Source: Mesostigma viride (taxonomy: Eukaryota; Streptophyta; Mesostigmatophyceae; Mesostigmatales; Mesostigmataceae). From it: 21,275 nt of DNA. The notes below the pieces were generated by a model. That model did not search any database and had not been told where the DNA came from. It saw nothing but the letters and a program-made list of their open reading frames with translations. The translations under genes were made by a program, and so were the position numbers. The stretch lies in assembly GCA_009746045.1 (NCBI GenBank), contig RPFO01001033.1, positions 1-21,275 on the forward strand, read 5' to 3'. The first letter of the stretch is position 1. Every line of letters starts with the position of its first letter. Shown one piece after another: positions 1-8,287 of this stretch.

Positions 1-175
1 GTTGCAGAACGCCAGCAGAGATCCCTAACCGCCCAGAATCAGGGTCTTCAGCAGCTCAGCAAGAAAGGTGGTCGCACGACCGCCGCATCGTACCGCAGGC
101 GAGCAAGGGCGCCGTCCAATTCCTCCAAAGTGAAGGGGTGAACGACGTCGTTGGTGGCAAGGCAGCCCTCCTTCA
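1..175 (-). pseudogene. Possible LINE ORF2 fragment (linker just before reverse transcriptase), off the left edge
   Basis: On the minus strand an open frame reads VVHPFTLEELDGALARLR and, after an apparent one-base shift, AELLKTL. The pattern FT-x-EEL-x-AL-x-LR followed shortly by AELLK resembles the stretch between endonuclease and reverse transcriptase in LINE ORF2 proteins, where a conserved GPDG-like motif would lie between the two pieces. That motif is not intact here. The location fits, because an ORF1-like gene on the same strand lies upstream at 2046-935. The ~760 bases between are too short for a complete endonuclease, so an internal deletion would be needed. The match is short and this could be chance. 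Confidence 0.3.
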
Positions 176-934
176 AGGCGGGGACTTGTAGTCCGCGGCC
201 GAGGAGGGGGCGCTGGCGGCGCGGGGTCCGGCGACCCGAGCGGGCGGCCGTCTCGGTAAGCGGCGGGGGGGGGCGCGAGCCCCACCGGTCAAGGAAAACC
301 GCTGCAGCGAAGAAAACCGCCAGCCACCGCCAAGCGATCAATGCTCACCATGCCAAGTGGCACCGTGCGGCGGTGTTCCTGGACGCCTAATATAGACACG
401 ATGCTCAATGCAGAATGCGACTAGCTCTCTACCCGGCAGCTATGGTCGTCATCTAGCAATGTGCGGGTGTTAAAGTGGCAAGGGCCAAGGATGCCTGCTG
501 GCCCACCAGGGAGGACGACGATGGTGATGGGGTGGATGCGCGGGGGGTGGAGGTGGGGAAACGGAGGGGAAGGGAAGCGGTAGAAATAGTGCTTTTCATC
601 GCATTTATTTTGTCCTGCAAGCGTAGGATGCGAGCCTGCCGCTTGCTCGGGGTATTCGGGTTGGGGCTGATTGCACAACGCCGAGGCGTAGGTAATCTAG
701 CAAACGTTGGGTTTTACGAATCTGACATTTGACAGATGAGGTTGTGGCCCGAATACCGGCACCACCATGGCTTTCACCCGACGGTTAGGTCGAGGCATGG
801 TAGTGGAACGGGACTGTTTAGAGGCTGTCTCCGAAGCCTGTTAGCCGCGAGCCGACGAGGAAGGTTGTCTACCTCGGCACCACCGAGGCAGCACCTTTCC
901 TGCTAGACACCTCACGAGACTCCGCTCCGGGGTG
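176..934. other. Intergenic or decayed LINE interior, no recognisable gene
   Basis: This stretch is GC-rich with short overlapping open frames that show no family motif. An inverted repeat at about 871-888 (CCTCGG, 5-6 base loop, CCGAGG) could form a small hairpin just after the ORF1-like stop codon on the minus strand. I see no endonuclease motifs on either strand. Confidence 0.5.
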
Positions 935-2046
935 TTAATCTGAAACACCTTTAAGCTGCTTTCCCTCAAAGAATGCTGCAAAGGAGCCATCCTGAAGCAG
1001 ACGCAGCTTAATGCGCTTACCCGGGGCCTCTTGCTCCTTGGTTGCCTGGACGATGGGGCTGTTCCACACCGCGCTCCTCGCCTTCAGTTGAGCCGTCGTG
1101 TAGTCCTCGTCGAGGCTGAACTCACCGCGCTGGAGCAGACGACGTGCTCCCAGAACGAGGCGTTTGTCGTGCATGGAGGCCATGGTGACGACGACCAGGC
1201 CCATAGGGCCTGGCAGCCGAATGGCACGTTCAATGGCAACACGTTCTGGAGCTGCAACCTTCCCAGAAACGCTGGGCCGCGCAGCACCTCGGTAAGTGAG
1301 TGTGCTGTCTCATGGGCCTCGCCTTTCGGGAAGTTCTTGATTACCATATTGCGTTGGCGTTGCTGCACTGCATTCTGGGTGACCGCAGCGGTAGCGGCAG
1401 ACTTGGCCGCCTGTTGAACAATGGTGGTCAACTGCTTGCCGGTAACGTCGGCAAACGTGGTCGTTTGGCGGGGGCTGCCATGGCTTTCTTCAGCTCCAGC
1501 AATTGTGCTGTCGCAGCTGCAGACGCCTCTGTCAGACCTTAATTTCGCCCTGCACGGTCGTAAAGACTGTGCAAGTTCTGCAGTTGCCCGGTAATATCGG
1601 ACGCGGGGGCTGGCCGGCGATGGCTGTCGCCGGCAGCTCGACAAGCGCAGGGCAGCACGAATAAGACAGGCAAGCCGACGCTGGTCCGGCTCAAACCCAC
1701 CCCACTCATCCTCAGGAGCGGCCATAATCTTGCCTGTGGTAGGGTGGCGAACCGAGGCGTCGTTGTCTCTGCGGAGCTTCAGCACGCTGGTTACGGCGGC
1801 GTCGTTGTAGGCGAGTAAGGTAGCGATGTTGGTCAGGCTCAAACGCTGTTCGGGAATGTAGAATGCTGAGGGAATGGCTTCCGGCAAGGAGGTTTTCAGT
1901 ATCTATCGGAGTTGCTTCCGAAGTCTTGGGCCGCTTTTGGGCGGCGTTCTCGGCGGCGACATGGCTGTCGTTGGCGATTTGTTTGCAGCAAGCTGGGCAT
2001 CGGTAGACTCGGCGACAGAAGCTGAAGACGATGCGGGGGCCTCCAT
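935..2046 (-). pseudogene. LINE-type ORF1-like protein (RRM-type RNA-binding), broken
   Basis: Read on the minus strand, an ATG at 2046 opens a Ser/Ala/Pro-rich N-terminus that stops at about 1903. Coding sense continues in another frame (about 1890-1200; LPEAIPSAFYIPEQ, later RQRNMVIKNFPKG) and then in a third frame (1204-935; ALVVVTMA-like strand, DKRLVLGARRLL, FSLDEDYT-x-AQLKAR). The order of a b-strand start (NMVIKNF), a DKxxVLxxRR segment and a LDEDYTxxQ segment matches the RRM and C-terminal domain of L1-like ORF1 proteins, which bind element RNA in cytoplasmic particles. It shares this order with the plus-strand gene at 18239-19618 but the two are clearly different families. At least two frameshifts are present. 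The motif pattern is seen in the sequence; the LINE assignment is inferred from the family. Confidence 0.6.
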
Positions 2047-3609
2047 ATCTACGTTTAATCACACCTAGACGAGGGCAGGGGCGCAGGCACACGGTTCACG
2101 TGCGTGGTGCCGCCATATCGTGCAGAAAATAGCGATATCTGCTGGGCAGGCCGCTGGCGATAACTTGCGAAATCCTGGGCGATGGCTGCCAAAAATTAGA
2201 TCAGCGTGTTCGTCATCAAAAGCGAGTCTGTTGCAATTTACCCGACCAAATTTCACGCCCGGAGTCAAAAGTTATGAGCATTCTCGGCATCCATAGCTCG
2301 GCACACCGTAAACCGGCATGCATAGCTCGGCACACCGTAAACTAACGAAGTGGCCATGGCGACTGCGTTCAGGCGAAACTACCACACTAGGGCAGGCGAA
2401 ATGCAAAAATTTTACTCGAATCTAAAAGACGATGAGTTTATGATGTTAGTTTGTTGCGGAAATCAGCTGGTTTACAATATCGCTGTTGTTTTTTTATGCC
2501 ATCGGCATGGGGGTAATCTGAATTTTTTGGTCGCGCGGAATAAAATAGAATTCATGATAGCGGCAGTAAAATCGCGGTTTTTAGGTTGTTTTGACCGTGA
2601 AGCAGGCGTTAATATCGGTTGCATCGAATTCTAAACCGCGCTGGTGCTTTTTTCCAGATTTTCGGCCATTATCGGTAAGTAATTGTTCAGACCTGCGCAG
2701 TGCGTGTCTGACCTGTCCATGGAAGAACGGCGGTTGTTGCGCGCCTGGGCGAGGGATTTACGAGGGCGAGGTACAGATTTGTCGCGAATGTTATCTGCTA
2801 TCAGTGCTTTCTTCTATGAGCTCATCGTTCGAGGTTTTTTGCGTTCTTTTTGGGCAGTTTCCGCCAGCTATCTCGCCGTCGCTTGCCGTTGTGTTGTCGA
2901 ATACCTGGCAGCTTTAGATTGTTTTCGTTGATGTCGTGATCAGGGCCGCTTCAGTCGCAGCCTATAGCTCTTCAGGAAGGTATAAGGCATTTCATAAAAC
3001 GTGTTCCGGCAAGGATGTTGTGCGTATGGACGCTTCTTGTTGTGTGAGAGTGACGCACCCTCTCTTCGCAGCGGCATCACAGCGCTCATGCGCTGAAGGG
3101 CCGCCAATGGTTTCTTTGCATTTTATCGTGCAAGGATGGAAGTGTTTTAGTGATGATGATGTTGGAGATATTGCATTTGTGTGACTGCATGTAGATAGCT
3201 GGCACCAATGGTTGTTTGAGCTTTCCTTTGTTATGATGATGTGACAAGACTACAATGTGCTGAGCCAACCATGGTTGACATGCATGACTGCATGCAAGCT
3301 ATATATACCATGTTCCTGCTTGGTTCCTTGCCCTCCATAGTCCCAGTTTGTCATCCATGCCGGGGAGGACAGTTTAGGAGGTGTTGTTGAGTTGATTAGC
3401 TTGGTTGTCATCAACCTTACACTCTAACCTAGGAGAAACATAGGAAATGCTGCTTAGGCATATTAGGGCTACCATCGTCAAGGCTATGAACATATTTACA
3501 AGGCTGGCCATGCTGGAGGGATGATGAAGACATATGAGGTGCGTGGCCAGCCCTTCGTACATTGTAAACATACTCAGCATGGTTTTGGTGCATGTTGGAT
3601 GGCATATGA
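2047..3609. other. Non-coding region
   Basis: Composition shifts toward AT to the right. Open frames of 60-108 codons occur (for example 2350-2634 on the plus strand) but carry no recognisable domain, overlap one another and have no supporting context. The only clear structure is the short tandem repeat at 2285-2342. I see no RNA gene. Confidence 0.5.
2285..2342. repeat. Two-copy 29 bp tandem repeat
   Basis: A 29-base unit starting CGGCATCCATAGCTCGG begins at 2285 and is repeated from 2314 with a single C-to-G change near its start. It ends at 2342. The near identity implies a recent local duplication. Confidence 0.85.
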
Positions 3610-4130
3610 AGTGGCACTGTGGGGTTACTAACTTACTGAGTGGTCCTTAGCGCCTTGTCAGGTGGTCATATAGGAAACCCATCAACTTGAGTAGTTCTTG
3701 TCACAATGACCCCCACGTTGACCATGCGTTGCCGTCAGCGTGCAAGAGTTAATTATGTGTGCTTTGGTCAGTTTGCAGATGTCTTTGATGAAGAAGGAGG
3801 TGCTAGTGTGGCTGAATGGTTACTATAATTTCCTTGTAGTGTCTACATGGGTGGCCGTCTTGGAATGGTTGTAACTTGGGCAGTTCTTGTCAGAATGGCG
3901 TCAAACCTGGAACATTGGAGGTACCATACGTGCAGAGGATGGTAGTGTGTGGTTTGGCCAGTTTTCACGTGGCTTAGATGTATTAAGGGGTGTTAGTGTG
4001 GTTAAATACTAGCTAAAACCTCCGTCAGCGTCATCACAGGTGGCAATCTAGGAATATCCATCAAATAGGGCTGCGCTTGTCAGAATGACCTGAAAATTTG
4101 GGGCTGCATGTCCCCCCCTCTCTAGTATTT
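3610..4130. repeat. Diverged ~189 bp tandem array, about 2.7 copies
   Basis: Three anchors recur at constant spacing. GGTGGTCATATAGG, GGTGGCCGTCTTGG and GGTGGCAATCTAGG lie at 3661, 3850 and 4039, exactly 189 bases apart. Each is followed by a segment of the type AGTTCTTGTCA-x-AATG. A second anchor of the type GGTGCTAGTGTGG lies near 3610, 3799 and 3989. Copies are diverged by substitutions but keep their period. The near-nucleosomal period resembles satellite DNA, but three copies are too few to call a centromeric array. Confidence 0.75.
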
Positions 4131-4630
4131 GAAAATATTAGATATGGCATGATTCCATGTGTTTATGATTTGTTTTATTTTTTTTGGTGAAAAAAAGTAC
4201 CCTTTTTGCGGGAAAATCCATCAATGTGTCTAAACATCATTATTTTGTGCTCAAAATTAGGCAGACTTTCTCAAAAGTGGGGGAACTAATTGGAAATATA
4301 TGATTTGGTCCAAATATGTTTGCCCATTGTCCTAGGGAAAATATGCCAAAAGTAGCGTCTTTTTCTATTTTTAGCGCGTAACCGGCATCTGGTGGGGGCT
4401 AGTACCCCCCCAAGTGGTTGGAATTTTTTTTTAACCCCTAAATGGTCTGGCTGCCGATTTTCCGCCTAAAACTGAGTTACAGCCGACACGTCGGCCCCTT
4501 CTCGGGGGACCAAATGCCGCGAAAACTATTGAGAATTAGGAAACGTTTAGCTGAGAAGATCGAAAGTTTATAATTTTCCTCACAGCATGGTACTAGGGTT
4601 TGCATACTTCTGACAAAGTTATAGAGGTGT
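4131..4630. other. AT-rich non-coding left flank of the retrotransposon
   Basis: This is AT-rich sequence with homopolymer runs. A near-perfect inverted repeat at about 4394-4411 (GGGGG, CTAGTA, CCCCC) stands out. The words TTAACCCCTAAATGG (about 4431) and GTTACAGCCGA (about 4476) both recur near 17665-17712: the first inverted, the second in the same orientation. That suggests related dispersed repeats on both sides. No gene is seen. Confidence 0.5.
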
Positions 4631-4635
4631 TCTGG
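4631..4635. repeat. Target site duplication, left copy (TCTGG)
   Basis: TCTGG directly precedes the TGTTAC start of the 5' LTR and is repeated directly after the GTAACA end of the 3' LTR at 16207-16211. Five bases is the usual target duplication for Ty3/gypsy integrases, so this defines the insertion ends exactly. Confidence 0.9.
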
Positions 4636-5207
4636 TGTTACGTCGCGTAACAATTCGTTGTAGTTACGGACGTAAATTAGGTCCTTGGCCTCGGTTGTTC
4701 CTAGGTTACGTGCAGTTCTAGTTTGGACATGATTGTCCCCGTAACAGTACTGTGGTATAGTGGGTGCCTTTGGGCGCCGCGCCGCGTACTATATTAGTGA
4801 TCCTTATCCTTTTGTAGAATGTAGTGGACAGGCGTGCATCTGTGCACCTGCTTGTGTTTCTGTGTTTCTGCAGGCGAGGGCCAGGTCGGCCCGAGCCTGT
4901 TGGACCGTTGGTGACCATTTATGCACGTTCCACTCCTTGTGTGGTCACTCGGCGTGTGTTAAGTGAATTGACACATTTAGGCTTGGGTCACGGCAGTGTA
5001 GTTGTGTTTCCTTCCTCTATTCCTGGAGTAAACGGGTTTTGGTAAATGGTTGTATGGCGTATTATAGCAACACTTACGTTAATGCATTGAGATCAGCTCC
5101 GTCACGTTCGTCTTTCGCCAGAGGGTTAAGTAGAGGAGGCCTGACCAGTTTAGGTAGTATCAGGCCCATTAGAGGTAGAGGTGGAGGTAGATATCCGCGG
5201 CGTAACA
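4636..5207 (+). repeat. 5' LTR (572 bp)
   Basis: The LTR starts TGTTACG and ends CGTAACA, a perfect 7-base terminal inverted repeat with the canonical TG...CA ends. It matches 15636-16206 at a constant offset of 11,000 bases until a 1-base indel at the CCGCGG/CCGCG near the end. Its first 17 bases (TGTTACGTCGCGTAACA) are themselves an inverted repeat, so the U3 start carries an extra copy of the U5 end sequence. Purine-rich GAGGTAG-type repeats fill the last 60 bases. Confidence 0.97.
4786..4797 (+). promoter_or_regulatory. Candidate TATA-type element in the LTR
   Basis: CGTACTATATTA lies about 150 bases into the LTR just after a GC-rich block (GGGCGCCGCGCCGCG). It is the only TATA-like word in a promoter-like place, and the 3' LTR carries it too. 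If used, transcription would start around 4815-4830 and leave a long R-U5 of about 380 bases. This is inferred from sequence alone. Confidence 0.35.
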
Positions 5208-5413
5208 ATGGTTCCGGAGGAACTTCAGTAGGTAGTGAACGAGACGACTATCCCTTGCCACATACACCTTTTCAAGACCCCTTCCGCGTCCAGGAACAAG
5301 AAGTCGACACTTCCTTGATAGGTAATGGGCGGGTCGCCTTCAAGCTAGGAGCGTCGTGCTGCCCGTTTCGGGACACGCTTTACCTAGAAGCTAGACCTGC
5401 TCACAGCGGATAA
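5054..5413 (+). CDS. Possible leader ORF spanning the LTR/internal junction, Arg/Gly-rich
   Basis: An ATG at 5054 inside the LTR opens 119 codons that run across the LTR end and the primer-binding site into the leader, stopping at 5413. The N-terminal part is Ser/Arg/Gly-rich (PIRGRGGGRYPR), like an RNA-binding RGG segment. The C-terminal part is unremarkable. It matches no family I know. The same frame in the 3' LTR reads into flanking DNA, so only the 5' copy could give this product. It may be a fortuitous open frame or an upstream ORF that tunes translation of the downstream genes. Confidence 0.25.
   Translation: MAYYSNTYVNALRSAPSRSSFARGLSRGGLTSLGSIRPIRGRGGGRYPRRNNGSGGTSVGSERDDYPLPHTPFQDPFRVQEQEVDTSLIGNGRVAFKLGASCCPFRDTLYLEARPAHSG
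5209..5223 (+). other. Candidate primer binding site
   Basis: TGGTTCCGGAGGAAC starts one base after the LTR end. The leading TGG would pair with the CCA end of a tRNA, and the next bases with its acceptor stem. The usual initiator-methionine version (TGGTATCAGAGC) is not present, and I cannot name the tRNA. The position relative to the LTR is exactly right, which is the main support. Confidence 0.6.
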
Positions 5414-5740
5414 ATCCTTTCGTAGTTAGCCTGTCCTTCGCCTTGTTTTCCTGCTTACGGTTGTTTCCTGCCTTAGATCGGGGAGTATTACTGTTCGGAG
5501 ACGATTAGCGTCGCCGTACCTACACCTTTTTCCTTGTGCTGCTGCTTTATTAGACGGCCGCACCCGCAGAGTTACGGGGCGCTGTGTTAGGACGAGCGCT
5601 GGGATATCCGGCCGCTGACTTAGGACGAGAGCTGGAAACTCCCGCCCTCCTTCTTCTTTCGGTGATCCAGATCGTCAAGCTAAGTCGCCTACCCCTACCT
5701 CGTCTAGCTTGACATCACAAGACACGCCAGGTGAGTTATC
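5414..5740 (+). other. Untranslated leader of the retrotransposon
   Basis: This is the leader between the possible first ORF and the hybrid-binding-domain ORF. I see no coding frame of note in it. It ends with the donor-like CAG|GTGAGT at 5728-5736. By analogy with other LTR elements it should hold the RNA packaging and dimerisation signals, but none can be identified by eye. Confidence 0.5.
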
Positions 5741-6156
5741 ATGAGTCAACGTCGTGTTTTTACTGCGCCTTCCCATTCATCTAGTGATAATAGTTTAGCT
5801 AAGTATTACGTGGTTATTACCCCTCAATGGTCAGCCATTTTCCTCTCTTGGTCAGATGCTAGGAAGATAGTGCAAAACCGTACATATAATGTAATTAGGT
5901 ATAAGAAATTTGTTACCTTCGAGGAAGCTCAACAATTCCTTATAGACCATAGCGTATCAGATCTAGGCCTACACGTACGTTCTACTCCTCATGGTCGCCC
6001 TCCTGTAGAAGCTCTAGATTTTGCTACCCCTCCTTCGTCTCCCCCTAAGAGGGCTGCATCCTCTTCTAGCTTAGATACTCCTCTCACCTTGGAATTCGGT
6101 TCCCTATCCATTACTGTTGTTAAAAAGGATTGATTTTAATTTTGTTCCTGCTGCAG
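5731..6156 (+). other. Candidate GT-AG intron containing the hybrid-binding-domain ORF
   Basis: CCAG|GTGAGT at 5727-5736 is a consensus splice donor. TTTTGTTCCTGCTGCAG ending at 6156 is a strong pyrimidine-tract acceptor. Between them lies almost exactly the 5741-6133 ORF and little else. Splicing would remove that ORF and bring the leader close to the Gag ATG at 6227. The same donor could also serve the acceptor-like site at 12942. Only the motifs are seen; use is inferred. Confidence 0.4.
5741..6133 (+). CDS. Small protein with RNase H1 N-terminal / viroplasmin-type hybrid-binding domain
   Basis: This is a 130-residue protein. Residues 21-67 fit the RNase H1 hybrid-binding domain, also called the caulimovirus viroplasmin fold (family Cauli_VI). 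Visible features are KYYVV at 21-25, a conserved Trp at 37 in SWSDAR, YKKF at 54-57 and FEEAQQFL at 60-67. The known domain binds RNA/DNA hybrids or double-stranded RNA through the Tyr/Trp/Lys positions. No RNase H catalytic domain follows; the C-terminal half is Ser/Pro-rich and probably disordered. The real RNase H is in pol. A role on the hybrid made during reverse transcription, or in translation as proposed for viroplasmin, is inference. The start is the first ATG after a donor-like site. The stop lies shortly before an acceptor-like site. Confidence 0.75.
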   Translation: MSQRRVFTAPSHSSSDNSLAKYYVVITPQWSAIFLSWSDARKIVQNRTYNVIRYKKFVTFEEAQQFLIDHSVSDLGLHVRSTPHGRPPVEALDFATPPSSPPKRAASSSSLDTPLTLEFGSLSITVVKKD

Positions 6157-6226
6157 ACCTCCAAGGTTTTTCCTTTTTCTTTTGTTGCTTTCTTCTTTTG
6201 ATTCCTATTCCTTTACGTAATTAAAG

Positions 6227-6667
6227 ATGGATCCAGTGGGTGGAGATATGTCGCCTATACCTACCAATAATAATAATAATACTACTACTAATAACATTAA
6301 CAATAACAATACTCGTGGTAACCGACGGGACTCCTTGGAAACGGTACACCATCTCACTCCTCAAGGTATTCTGCGTACCTCACCGCCTTCTCCTGCTGCT
6401 GGTGGTCGCCGTCGTCCCTCAATTACCCCACCTACCTATGAACAACGTATTTCCCAAGTCAGATTTAGTGAGGAACCTTCTTTCATTGTGAACCAGGCCC
6501 CTGCCCCTTCTGCAACCTTGGCTCACCCCTCCAGCAGGTCCTCACACACTAACAATGCTCCTAGGCCTCCTTCCCACCCTGTGCCTTCAATGCCTGCTAT
6601 TAACACGGGTCGCATTACAATTCGTTCAAGTGGCCCGCCGGAGCGGCTGTACAATTTTTCCCAGTGA
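6227..6667 (+). CDS. Gag N-terminal region, Asn/Ser/Pro-rich
   Basis: The ATG at 6227 follows a long pyrimidine-rich stretch and opens 146 codons. Residues ~13-30 are an Asn/Thr run, encoded by AAT/ACT repeats. The rest is Pro/Ser-rich with basic patches and looks disordered. The frame matches that of the capsid part at 7385-8287. Both flanking pieces have the same Pro/Ser composition. The natural reading is that this is the start of Gag, with the last ~13 codons and the stop contributed by the inverted-repeat-bounded segment beginning near 6621. It could instead be a separate small protein; no domain is recognisable. Confidence 0.5.
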   Translation: MDPVGGDMSPIPTNNNNNTTTNNINNNNTRGNRRDSLETVHHLTPQGILRTSPPSPAAGGRRRPSITPPTYEQRISQVRFSEEPSFIVNQAPAPSATLAHPSSRSSHTNNAPRPPSHPVPSMPAINTGRITIRSSGPPERLYNFSQ

Positions 6668-6781
6668 GCGCGCTGCCAAGTGTACTTGTGGGCAAATTTT
6701 TAGGTGCCCCGTCACTTCGAGGTACTAAAAATTAGGCTACGGTACGAATTCAGCGAATTTCAGCGAATTTTCAGTCGAACC

Positions 6782-6968
6782 AAAGGAAGTGACGCCAACT
6801 ACCAAAAAGTTTCCGTTACGAATTTTCAGCCCAACACTCGCGCAAAATGAAGTGACGGCAACTACCAAAAAGTTTCCGTTACGAATTTTCACTCCCACAC
6901 GTTTGCACAAAAGGAAGTGACGGCAACTTCCAAAAAGTTTCCGTTACGAATTTTCAGTCCCACACTTC
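6782..6968. repeat. Three-copy ~64 bp tandem repeat
   Basis: The unit contains AAGTGACGGCAACTACC, AAAAAGTTTCCGTTACG and AATTTTCA. Its anchor recurs at 6801, 6864 and 6929, at periods of 63 and 65 bases. Copies are highly similar. Confidence 0.85.
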
Positions 6969-7276
6969 GCGCAAATTTTAGTAGGGCTGCACGCAAGCTA
7001 CCTTTCAAAATTTTGCGCTAGTATGGAACGCATTTCATTCGTCTGGAGGAACGCTGCCCGCCAACTACCCCCGTTCAGAAAGTTCCGCCGAAATTTACCC
7101 GAGATTTGGAAATCTGAACGTCCGCGCAAATTTTAGTAGGGCTGCACGCAAGCTACCTTTCAAAATTTTGCGCAAGTATGGAACGCAATTCATTCGTCCG
7201 GAGGAATGCTGCTCGTCAACTGCTCCCGTTCAGAAAGTTGCGCCGAACTTTACTTGAGATTTGGAAATCTGAACGT
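6968..7276. repeat. Two-copy 155 bp tandem repeat with internal hairpins
   Basis: The unit starts CGCGCAAATTTTAGTAGGG at 6968 and again at 7123. Each copy contains an inverted pair (GCGCAAATTTTA against CAAAATTTTGCGC) and ends in the palindrome AGATTTGGAAATCT. Copies differ at about a dozen bases. Confidence 0.85.
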
Positions 7277-7384
7277 GCGGTTGGAGTTTCGCGGGGAAAC
7301 CCAAGTTCCCAAGTAATTCACCAATGACGCGCTTCGAACACTTGTCCGCTAAAACCTAAGCAGCCGCTCCGGCTGGCCACTTAA

Positions 7385-8287
7385 ACGAAACTTGATGGTA
7401 CCTCGGCCCCTGTCGGCCCTTCTGGGCGCCCTAGTGCAGTCCCCTTTTTCCCACCTGCTTCCTGGTCCTACCCTGAGACGGCCTATGAGGCTGCCCAGGT
7501 TCCTACCCGTGTGGCTGATTTAGAAGTTAATAATGATTTCAGTACCATGCCCCTAGATGATAGGAATTATGATCATTTTGCCTATTCCTCTCTTCGTGAG
7601 CAATATACTGTCCCCTTCTCCTATGGGCACCATCCGGAAACGGTGGCTCCCTCTAGACCCCTACCCAAGACTTTTCCTATCCCTTCCTTCTATCCCGCTT
7701 ATGTAGCAGTGGAAGATAGTGGCCCTATGGGAAAAACTGATTCTTCTAATCCCCCTAAGCCTCCTGCTCTTCCCCTCTTTGCCAACCTTCCTAAGCTGGA
7801 TGTCAAGTCTACCCCTCAACAGTTTTTCACCTTCATTATGTTGCTCACCCAGAACACAGAGTCCTGGCAGAACCACAATAGGTGGCGCCTCTCTGATGCT
7901 GTACTAGTTCCTCATTATCTTACTACCTGCATTACTCCTGAACTTGCTAACCTCATCCAGTGTGAGTCTCTTGCCTCTCATGCCTACCCAAACTCTGTAG
8001 CAGAATTGTTCAAGCGTTTAGAGAACCATTTAGTCCCTCCCGATGCAGATTGGCAGGATAGATTATCCTTTGGCACCTTGCAGCAGGGTACCAAGTCCTT
8101 CAAAGAATATATGAAAGAGTTTGATGCTCAGATGGTACGAATTAGGGATTTGTCGGGTGCAGAAGTACGTGCTCGCTTCCTTCAGGGCCTCAGTAGACCC
8201 TTATTGCGTGAAGTCAAGCGCCAGTTCTCTGCCTACCGTTTTACTGACCTGCCCCTCAAGCATGTGCGCAGCATCTTTTACGAGTAG
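7385..8287 (+). CDS. gag: Gag capsid region
   Basis: The frame is open from 7385, just after a stop, and has no early ATG; the first likely start codon upstream in the same frame is 6227, beyond the inverted-repeat segment. The N-terminal ~100 codons are Pro/Ser-rich. Then comes a helical region typical of the retrotransposon Gag family: LPKLDVKSTPQQFFTF, WQNHNRWRLSDAV, and further on FKEYMKEFDAQM with RARFLQGLSRPLL. These correspond to the capsid core that assembles the virus-like particle. The stop at 8285-8287 follows TTTT at about 8274; the next frame continues in a sensible Gag-like way, so this stop looks like a frameshift product rather than the natural end. Confidence 0.75.
   Translation, partial: TKLDGTSAPVGPSGRPSAVPFFPPASWSYPETAYEAAQVPTRVADLEVNNDFSTMPLDDRNYDHFAYSSLREQYTVPFSYGHHPETVAPSRPLPKTFPIPSFYPAYVAVEDSGPMGKTDSSNPPKPPALPLFANLPKLDVKSTPQQFFTFIMLLTQNTESWQNHNRWRLSDAVLVPHYLTTCITPELANLIQCESLASHAYPNSVAELFKRLENHLVPPDADWQDRLSFGTLQQGTKSFKEYMKEFDAQMVRIRDLSGAEVRARFLQGLSRPLLREVKRQFSAYRFTDLPLKHVRSIFYE

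Larger units (their letters stand above)
6621..7389. mobile_element. Inverted-repeat-bounded segment inside gag, possible MITE-like insertion
   Basis: The 29 bases at 6621-6649 and 7361-7389 are inverted copies with two mismatches (core GCCGGAGCGGCTG against CAGCCGCTCCGGC). Between them is non-coding, tandem-repeat-rich DNA with many short palindromes. Open Gag-like sequence in one frame ends at the left arm and resumes just after the right arm. This fits a small non-autonomous DNA element nested in the retrotransposon. Against this, I find no clear target duplication outside the arms. A structured RNA region native to the family is the alternative. Confidence 0.45.

Noticed and set aside
2350-2931. 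Plus-strand open frames of 82-108 codons
   Set aside because: They overlap in different frames, have no domain or context and lie in sequence of mixed composition.
4718-4918. Open frames within each LTR (minus 66 codons, plus 68 and 73 codons)
   Set aside because: They are repeated only because the LTR is repeated; overlapping frames on both strands and no domain.
6782-7276. CRISPR-like array
   Set aside because: Repeats are adjacent tandem units of 64 and 155 bases without unique spacers, in a eukaryotic transposon.
6664-7498. The inverted-repeat segment as a simple gag intron with donor GTGAGC at 6664
   Set aside because: None of the AG sites I tested (7360, 7363, 7439, 7498) would keep the Gag frame, and the long inverted arms are better explained otherwise.
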